From Patescibacteria group bacterium (lineage in GTDB: Bacteria > Patescibacteriota > Patescibacteriia > Patescibacteriales > UBA12465): a stretch of DNA of 9,868 nucleotides. A program made the translations under genes and the position numbers. Within the stretch, counting starts at the first letter, position 1; each line of letters opens with the position of its first letter. Shown in pieces: positions 6,812 through 9,868 of this stretch. The stretch spans positions 1 through 9,868 of the forward strand of contig JAIPIE010000028.1 of NCBI GenBank assembly GCA_021734825.1, given 5' to 3'. The notes beneath the pieces were generated by a model that worked only from the letters and a program-made list of their open reading frames with translations, was not told where the DNA came from and made no database searches.

Positions 6812-7654
6812 TTACTTCATTAACTCTTTTACTTCTTTTAACTTATCTAAAGCGCTATCGTATTCTTTATTATCAAATAAGCTTTGAGCTTCATCTAAAA
6901 TTTCTTCAGCACCCTTAACATCTTGAGCTTCTGATACTTCTGCACTTAAAGCGTTTTCCAGCTCAGCCTTTAATTCAGGAGTATCGGCGGCAATAGCGTC
7001 GGTGTCAGCGTTAACACTAACATCCTCATTTACATCTAATTGCACACCTAAGTCATCTTTGTCACTAGTCGCTGTGATTAAAGTTTCATCTTCGGAAATA
7101 GTAGAACTGGCAACAGCCGTCTCTTTATTATCTAACTTCTTAGTGTTGTTACTCAAAGCAACAATGCGAGTACGAACAGTATTAATTTCTTTATTAAAAT
7201 TTTCATTTAATTTTGCCACTTGATCCTGATTATTTTCATCCATCTTATTTGCAGCTAAAACCTCGGTAATATCTTCAGCGTGATTGGTGGCAAATTTAAC
7301 TTCTAACTTTTCTCTTTCTTCGTTGTTAAAGACAGTGCTTAATTTTGCTTTCTCAGAAATGATACGAGCAATATATAAAGAGTCGTTTGGCTTTGTCTTG
7401 CTAAAAGCTAAATGTCCAAAAGTACTAGCTCCAACTAAAAGCAATAATAAAGAGGCCAAAGAAATTGCCGGACGAGAAGCGGTTGCTAAAAAGCTGCGCG
7501 TATCGATAACGAGGCGCTTCCAAGGAGATAATTCCTTGACACCAGCATTAGCTATTTGAGCAAGCAAAATCTCCCGATTACTCTTTAACCAAGAATCTTC
7601 GGGTTTAATCTTTTTTAAGCTCTTTAATTGTTTGAGCAAATTATTTTCTGTCAT
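6812..7654 (-). CDS. DUF5667-type membrane protein, putative partner of the sigma factor (280 aa)
   Basis: Residues 1-50 are cytoplasmic, with a short region (LLKQLKSLKKIKPEDSW, LKSNREILLAQI) seen in Patescibacteria proteins encoded beside sigma factors. One membrane helix covers about 62-84. Just outside lies a DUF5667-like segment (about 88-135): 'KPNDSLYIARIISEKAKLS', then NEEREKLEVKFA. The rest is charged and alpha-helical, with an acidic linker and a C-terminal helical pair (AEEILDEAQSLFDNKEYDSA). The design, a cytosolic tail plus a sensor part outside, suggests control of the sigma factor, but no anti-sigma zinc motif is present, so this is inference from architecture and neighbourhood. 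The frame could be extended 15 codons to a TTG at 7699, but the ATG at 7654 fits the family's N-terminus and lies below a good promoter. It is separated from the sigma gene by 578 bp holding two RNA candidates. Confidence 0.8.
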   Translation of the reverse strand: MTENNLLKQLKSLKKIKPEDSWLKSNREILLAQIANAGVKELSPWKRLVIDTRSFLATASRPAISLASLLLLLVGASTFGHLAFSKTKPNDSLYIARIISEKAKLSTVFNNEEREKLEVKFATNHAEDITEVLAANKMDENNQDQVAKLNENFNKEINTVRTRIVALSNNTKKLDNKETAVASSTISEDETLITATSDKDDLGVQLDVNEDVSVNADTDAIAADTPELKAELENALSAEVSEAQDVKGAEEILDEAQSLFDNKEYDSALDKLKEVKELMK

Positions 7655-7665
7655 ACGCTCTAATA

Positions 7666-7699
7666 TACGTAATACAGAGGAAAATGTTACAGTTGACAA
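7666..7699 (-). promoter_or_regulatory. Overlapping ECF-type and sigma-70-type promoters of the DUF5667 gene
   Basis: On the minus strand TGTAAC (7691-7686), 16 bp, then CGTA (7669-7666) matches the general pattern of ECF sigma promoters, such as the Bacillus TGAAAC-N16-CGTA type. The same DNA also reads TTGTCA (7699-7694), 17 bp, TGTATT (7676-7671), a moderate sigma-70 promoter. Either gives a leader of about 5-10 nt before the ATG at 7654. If the ECF reading is right, the nearby sigma factor may control its own partner gene. Confidence 0.4.
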
Positions 7700-7742
7700 G
7701 CGAAAAACAGCCCGTCTTTATTGACTATATTTATCCACAAGC

Positions 7743-7776
7743 GACTTAAGTCTAGATATTTCTAGACTTAAGTCTA
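7743..7776. promoter_or_regulatory. Double palindromic operator (GACTTAAGTC twice)
   Basis: GACTTAAGTCTAGA (7743-7756) and TCTAGACTTAAGTC (7761-7774) form a perfect 14-bp inverted repeat around TATT. Each arm itself contains the 10-bp palindrome GACTTAAGTC, and their centres are 22 bp apart, about two helical turns, as expected for two dimers bound on one face. There is no T run, so a terminator is unlikely. Half-sites recur at 7822-7830 and 9119-9127. Confidence 0.6.
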
Positions 7777-7821
7777 ATTTTGATGATATTTACTCATGAT
7801 AATATTATTAAAATATAAATG

Positions 7822-7853
7822 TTAAGTCTAAATTATATCGCCCCTGATATACT
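7822..7853 (+). promoter_or_regulatory. Promoter of the tRNA-like RNA with an operator half-site
   Basis: An extended -10 element, TGA followed by TATACT (7845-7853, TATACT at 7848-7853), predicts a start near 7860. No good -35 box is present. Instead the half-site TTAAGTCTA (7822-7830), shared with the double palindrome 46 bp upstream, covers the -35 position, which suggests regulated transcription. Confidence 0.5.
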
Positions 7854-7859
7854 ATTTTT

Positions 7860-8078
7860 GTGGGATTGCCTGCAAATGGGCCTGGCGAGGATGCAAGCAT
7901 GAGCTCGACACCCATTGCTTCGGGGTTCAATTCCCCGCAGGTCCATTTGTTGGTAAGAAGGTCCATTAAATGCAACTTGACTAAAATATTTTTTATGATA
8001 AAATGTAATTGAATGTCGAGCTCATGTTTAATCCCGAAGCTATAAATAAGCACCCTTTATGGGTGCTTATTTTGTTTT
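7860..8078 (+). ncRNA. Structured RNA with a tRNA-like T-arm and a competing pseudoknot
   Basis: A transcript of about 219 nt lies between an extended -10 promoter and a terminator. Fold 1: CAAATGGGCCTG (7873-7884) pairs with CAGGTCCATTTG (7938-7949), 12 pairs with one G-U. Inside it sits a perfect T-arm, CGGGG (7921-7925), loop TTCAATT, CCCCG (7933-7937). The inner 7 bp plus A7945 look like a tRNA acceptor end, but only 36 nt lie between acceptor and T-arm and no D-arm or anticodon arm forms, so it is not a normal tRNA. Fold 2: CATGAGCTCGACA (7898-7910) pairs perfectly with 8014-8026, and GCTTCGGGGTT (7917-7927) pairs with AATCCCGAAGC (8030-8040), 11 pairs with one G-U. The order A-B-A'-B' is a pseudoknot, and B uses the 5' strand of the T-arm, so the folds exclude each other. 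Both wobbles work only on the plus strand. I do not recognise a known RNA family. Confidence 0.65.
8044..8078 (+). terminator. Terminator of the tRNA-like RNA
   Basis: AAATAAGCACCC (8044-8055) and GGGTGCTTATTT (8061-8072) form a perfect 12-bp stem with a TTTAT loop, followed by a T-rich tail (TTTTGTTTT). It begins 4 nt after the last pairing segment of the RNA. Confidence 0.85.
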
Positions 8079-8110
8079 AATTTTAAATAGAGGATTAAAC
8101 TTCACCCAAC

Positions 8111-8140
8111 AAAAAAGACTTCATTTCTGAAATCTTTTTT
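8111..8140. terminator. Bidirectional intrinsic terminator
   Basis: AAAAAAGA (8111-8118) pairs with TCTTTTTT (8133-8140); after a C-A mismatch, TTCA (8120-8123) pairs with TGAA (8128-8131) around TTTC. A-rich and T-rich flanks allow use on both strands. It ends the minus-strand small RNA and any read-through from the sigma gene. Confidence 0.8.
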
Positions 8141-8195
8141 ATTATGCCTGCCTTCAGCTTATTGAGCCGAATAGGGCTGACGCCCCACAAGCACA
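8111..8195 (-). ncRNA. Small minus-strand RNA downstream of the sigma gene
   Basis: A transcript of about 85 nt would start near 8194 from a promoter with both boxes near consensus and end at the terminator at 8111-8140. It holds two hairpins before the terminator: GGGC-GTCA-GCCC (8185-8174 read on minus) and TTCGGCT-CAATA-AGCTGAA (8171-8153), where the single wobble is valid only on the minus strand. No reading frame of useful length is present. It lies just beyond the stop codon of the sigma gene and points toward the convergent tRNA-like RNA, with 32 bp between their ends. The family is not recognised. Confidence 0.6.
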
Positions 8196-8200
8196 CTATC

Positions 8201-8228
8201 ATTATACAATAAATAATTATTAAGTCAA
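8201..8228 (-). promoter_or_regulatory. Strong minus-strand promoter for the small RNA
   Basis: TTGACT (8228-8223) and TATAAT (8206-8201) are separated by 16 bp, 11 of 12 consensus bases. It begins 5 bp past the sigma gene stop codon (8233-8235). A terminator 54-83 bp past the predicted start makes it unlikely to serve the distant DUF5667 gene unless there is read-through. Confidence 0.8.
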
Positions 8229-8232
8229 CCAA

Positions 8233-8817
8233 CTATTTTTTCTTCATTTCAGTCTCCACCATCTCTTTTAAGGCGGCCATGGCTCGGTGTAAAATTACCC
8301 GAACATTGCCCCGGCTCTTTCCGGTTACTTCAGAAATTTCTTCCAAGCTAAGATCATCTATAAATCGCAAAACGATCACTTCACGATACTCTTCTTTTAA
8401 TAACGGTAACTGCTTATGAATTAAAGCCAGATCAGCTGACTGATCCATATTCTCATCAGGACCAGGATTGTCATCCATTATATCAAGAGGGTGGTTTTCA
8501 TCATCTAAAGATAATTCTAACTTATTACTACTTTCACGGTAGTGGTCAATAATAGAGGTGCGCGCAATTTTATAGACTAAGGCTCTTAAGGTTTTACTAT
8601 TAGTTAAAGAATTATTTTGAATATAATTCCAAGCCTTAAGAAATATCATGGAGGTCAAGTCCTGAGCGTCCGCTTCTCTACCAACTTTAAAATAGACAAA
8701 ACGATACACATCCTGAACATACTCATCATAAACCTTGATAAAGGCGTCTTTATCATGACTTTTGAGTTGTTGCAGTAATTGCTTTTCTTTAAATTTTTTT
8801 ACCAGATTTGCGGTCAT
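8233..8817 (-). CDS. ECF-like sigma-70 family RNA polymerase sigma factor (194 aa)
   Basis: Region 2 covers about residues 26-94: 'FIKVYDEYVQDVYRFVYFKV', then ADAQDLTSMIFLKAW, the usual -10 recognition and core-binding helices. A short acidic linker (about 100-130) joins it to region 4 (about 134-186): LPLLKEEYREVIVLRFIDDL, then the helix-turn-helix SLEEISEVTGKSRGNVRVILHRAMAAL split over 157-183, which reads the -35 box. There is no region 1 or 3, and the length is normal for ECF factors. The frame opens with a TTG at 8829, but the ATG at 8817 gives the natural start. It should direct RNA polymerase to a specific gene set, probably under control of the DUF5667 membrane protein encoded downstream on the same strand. 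A plausible sigma-70 promoter lies at 8877-8904, and a hairpin lies in the leader. Confidence 0.92.
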   Translation of the reverse strand: MTANLVKKFKEKQLLQQLKSHDKDAFIKVYDEYVQDVYRFVYFKVGREADAQDLTSMIFLKAWNYIQNNSLTNSKTLRALVYKIARTSIIDHYRESSNKLELSLDDENHPLDIMDDNPGPDENMDQSADLALIHKQLPLLKEEYREVIVLRFIDDLSLEEISEVTGKSRGNVRVILHRAMAALKEMVETEMKKK

Positions 8818-8830
8818 GTGGATAATCAAA

Positions 8831-8855
8831 AATAAGGGAAATATCCCCTCTTATT
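8831..8855 (-). promoter_or_regulatory. Leader hairpin of the sigma gene
   Basis: Read on the minus strand, AATAA (8855-8851), a 2-nt bulge, then GGG(G) pair with CCC and TTATT (down to 8831), followed by TTTTTGATT. It resembles a weak attenuator or terminator 13 nt before the start codon at 8817. It may instead hold a regulatory role in translation. The stem is short (8 pairs with a bulge). Confidence 0.35.
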
Positions 8856-8876
8856 AAAACCAAATTTTACTCTTTT

Positions 8877-8904
8877 ATTCTAGCATAGGGACCTAAAAAA
8901 GCAA
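8877..8904 (-). promoter_or_regulatory. Promoter of the sigma factor gene
   Basis: On the minus strand TTGCTT (8904-8899), 16 bp, TAGAAT (8882-8877), with TG one base before the -10 (extended -10). The start should fall near 8870, giving a leader of about 53 nt that contains the hairpin at 8831-8855. No ECF-type promoter is seen, so autoregulation at this site is not supported. Confidence 0.6.
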
Positions 8905-9056
8905 GTTGCCGTGCTAAAAAATACGACTATTTATTCCTGCTATTTACTACGCATTTTTCAGACCATTCCTTGCAATTTTCAAGCTCGCCTCGTTCGTAAA
9001 TATATCATCAGCCCCGCAAATCTAAAGATCCGGTGAAAGAGAGAATAAGAGTAATC

Positions 9057-9127
9057 TTGACTTACGCTCTTTTCCCTGCTACTATCAAGCCATAATACAA
9101 TTTTAGTCCAGACTATACTAGACTTAA
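9057..9127 (+). promoter_or_regulatory. Promoter and operator half-site of the helix-turn-helix gene
   Basis: TTGACT (9057-9062), 17 bp, TACTAT (9080-9085) is a fair sigma-70 promoter with a start near 9092. A second possible -10, TATACT (9114-9119), lacks a -35 box. TAGACTTAA (9119-9127), identical in sequence to the half-sites upstream of the DUF5667 gene, lies in the leader 11 bp before the ATG, where a bound regulator would block transcription. Confidence 0.45.
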
Positions 9128-9138
9128 ACACATTTTTT

Positions 9139-9396
9139 ATGCTCACTCATTTTAAAATAAACGGCCTCAAGCACCCAATTTGGCTCTCAGTAACCGAGGC
9201 AGCCAAGCTTGGCGGAGTGACTGATAAAACTATCCGCCGCGCCTTTAAAGCTGATGCTGGACTCAAGTTTAAGGTAATAAAAAACCGTTACCAAATAGAG
9301 CTCAGTTCTCTTATCTTATACTTACAGCGCAACACCAAGCTACGCAACAAGCTAATGGAGCACGGCTTAGGACAATATTGGCAAACGAAAATTTAA
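9139..9396 (+). CDS. Small helix-turn-helix DNA-binding protein (85 aa)
   Basis: The core 'WLSVTEAAKLGGVTDKTIRR' (residues 15-34) has the pattern of an excisionase or MerR-like helix-turn-helix: V-T-E-A-A-x-L-x-G-V-T-x-K-T-I-R-R. It is followed by a beta wing (LKFKVIKNRYQIELSSLILYL, about 42-62) and a basic C-terminal helix. The protein is basic, has no membrane segment, and is long enough only for DNA binding. It probably acts as a small transcription regulator or architectural factor. No Shine-Dalgarno sequence precedes the ATG; upstream in-frame starts are not seen. The TAGACTTAA half-site just upstream makes it a candidate for the protein that reads that motif, but this is inference. It converges on the HU gene with a shared terminator. 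Confidence 0.75.
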   Translation: MLTHFKINGLKHPIWLSVTEAAKLGGVTDKTIRRAFKADAGLKFKVIKNRYQIELSSLILYLQRNTKLRNKLMEHGLGQYWQTKI

Positions 9397-9407
9397 TTTA
9401 AACATAT

Positions 9408-9439
9408 AAAAAAGCACCTGATTCCGTAGGTGCTTTTTT
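9408..9439. terminator. Bidirectional terminator between the helix-turn-helix and HU genes
   Basis: AAAAAAGCACCT (9408-9419) and AGGTGCTTTTTT (9428-9439) form a perfect 12-bp stem with an 8-nt loop and give a T run on both strands. It lies 12 bp past the plus-strand stop codon and 28 bp past the minus-strand one. Confidence 0.92.
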
Positions 9440-9466
9440 GATATCTCGAAGAAAAAAATTTTTCTA

Positions 9467-9748
9467 TTAGAGAACTGCGTCTTTTACCGCTTTAGCTAAG
9501 CGGAACTTAACTACAGTCTTAGCAGGGATCTTGATGGTCTCACCTGTAGCAGGATTGCGGCCATCACGAGCCTTTCTTTTTGCTTTTACTAATTTACCGA
9601 AACCAGGAACTAAGCATTCTCCGTTCTTCTTAACTTCTTTGTAAGCTAAGTCGGAAAAGGTTTCAAAGAAACCAGCAACATCCTTTTTGCTTAAGCTTGT
9701 AGCTTCAGCTAAAGTGGCAACGATCTGTGCCTTAGTCATTTTTGGCAT
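9467..9748 (-). CDS. HU-family DNA-binding protein (93 aa)
   Basis: A full-length histone-like HU/IHF protein. The N-terminal helices (MTKAQIVATLAEATSLSKKD, about 4-23, then VAGFFETFSDLAYKEVKKNG) form the dimer body. The strand 'LVPGFGKLVKAKRKARDGRN' leads into the DNA-binding arm, whose tip carries the family signature GRNPATGETIKIPA (about 63-76), with the intercalating Pro at about 66. The C-terminal helix KFRLAKAVKDAV completes the fold. It bends and compacts DNA as a dimer and probably supports chromosome organisation and promoter architecture. It has the typical length of 90-95 residues. The ATG at 9748 (MPKMTKAQ) is the natural start; an ATG at 9760 is out of frame. No clear Shine-Dalgarno sequence is seen. 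I cannot tell HU from IHF by context, but the sequence is closer to HU. Confidence 0.96.
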   Translation of the reverse strand: MPKMTKAQIVATLAEATSLSKKDVAGFFETFSDLAYKEVKKNGECLVPGFGKLVKAKRKARDGRNPATGETIKIPAKTVVKFRLAKAVKDAVL

Positions 9749-9868
9749 ACGTTTTGCATGGGGCCTTCATTACGGAACATTAGTGCGAGACTAAAGCAGC
9801 GTAATAAGTAAGCCGATTAAAAAAATATTTAAAAAAAATAAATATTTATAAACAAGATAAAAAATGAA
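9749..9868. other. Upstream region of the HU gene
   Basis: This stretch is very AT-rich beyond about 9815, with several A and T tracts that could bend DNA. I find no promoter I would defend; TTGTTT then TTAAAT with 17 bp on the minus strand (about 9855-9827) is possible but weak. No gene begins here. Confidence 0.4.

Noticed and set aside
7002..7559. Two plus-strand frames of 73 and 91 codons
   Set aside because: Antisense shadows of the DUF5667 gene.
7655..7699. A TTG start 15 codons upstream of the DUF5667 ATG
   Set aside because: The extra residues do not resemble the family N-terminus and the region is occupied by promoter elements.
7878..7945. An ordinary tRNA gene
   Set aside because: The acceptor stem and T-arm are right, but there are only 36 nt between them, about five too few, and no 4-bp D stem or 5-bp anticodon stem forms.
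7808..8053. An 81-codon open frame on the minus strand containing WTCGELNP
   Set aside because: It reads antisense through the T-arm and stems of the RNA at 7860-8078; the GELNP stretch is simply the reverse complement of the T-arm. Codon content and start are not gene-like.

Overview
The window looks like a piece of a Patescibacteria (Candidate Phyla Radiation) genome. The 1218-residue secreted protein has the three 'VYY..GADGKRYVFP'-type repeats that follow the signal peptide in surface-layer-like proteins of that group. The sigma-70-family factor is paired with a one-pass membrane protein carrying a DUF5667-type segment. The DNA is AT-rich, and no protein gene has a convincing Shine-Dalgarno sequence at the usual distance. 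This placement is an inference from protein style; there is no rRNA gene to confirm it.

Layout. Positions 1-2250 are an accessory-looking region with two divergent DUF3800 genes on the minus strand (25-816 and 1350-1994). A repeated block lies about 130-145 bp upstream of each (948-1082 and 2140-2241). Between the two genes is a plus-strand small RNA gene (about 1154-1302) with a near-consensus promoter and an intrinsic terminator. Positions 2250-6132 hold a hairpin cluster, a strong terminator and the large surface-layer-like gene (minus). Positions 6133-6811 have no protein gene. They contain many helices, a well-formed H-type pseudoknot and a plus-strand terminator, so they probably form a large structured RNA.

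Positions 6812-8817 hold the DUF5667 membrane protein and the sigma factor, both on the minus strand and probably partners. They are separated by about 580 bp that contain two further RNA candidates pointing at each other. One is a plus-strand RNA of about 219 nt (7860-8078) with a tRNA-like T-arm and acceptor stem plus a competing pseudoknotted pairing. The other is a minus-strand RNA of about 85 nt (8111-8195). Positions 9057-9748 hold a small helix-turn-helix protein (plus) and an HU-family nucleoid protein (minus), convergent on a shared terminator.

Working together. The sigma factor and DUF5667 protein probably form a membrane-linked signalling pair. A TAGACTTAA motif recurs upstream of the DUF5667 gene, at the promoter of the tRNA-like RNA and in the leader of the helix-turn-helix gene, which suggests a local shared regulator. 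The most striking content is the density of candidate non-coding RNAs. In three of the four main candidates, G-U wobble pairs make the helices fit the same strand as the promoter or terminator.
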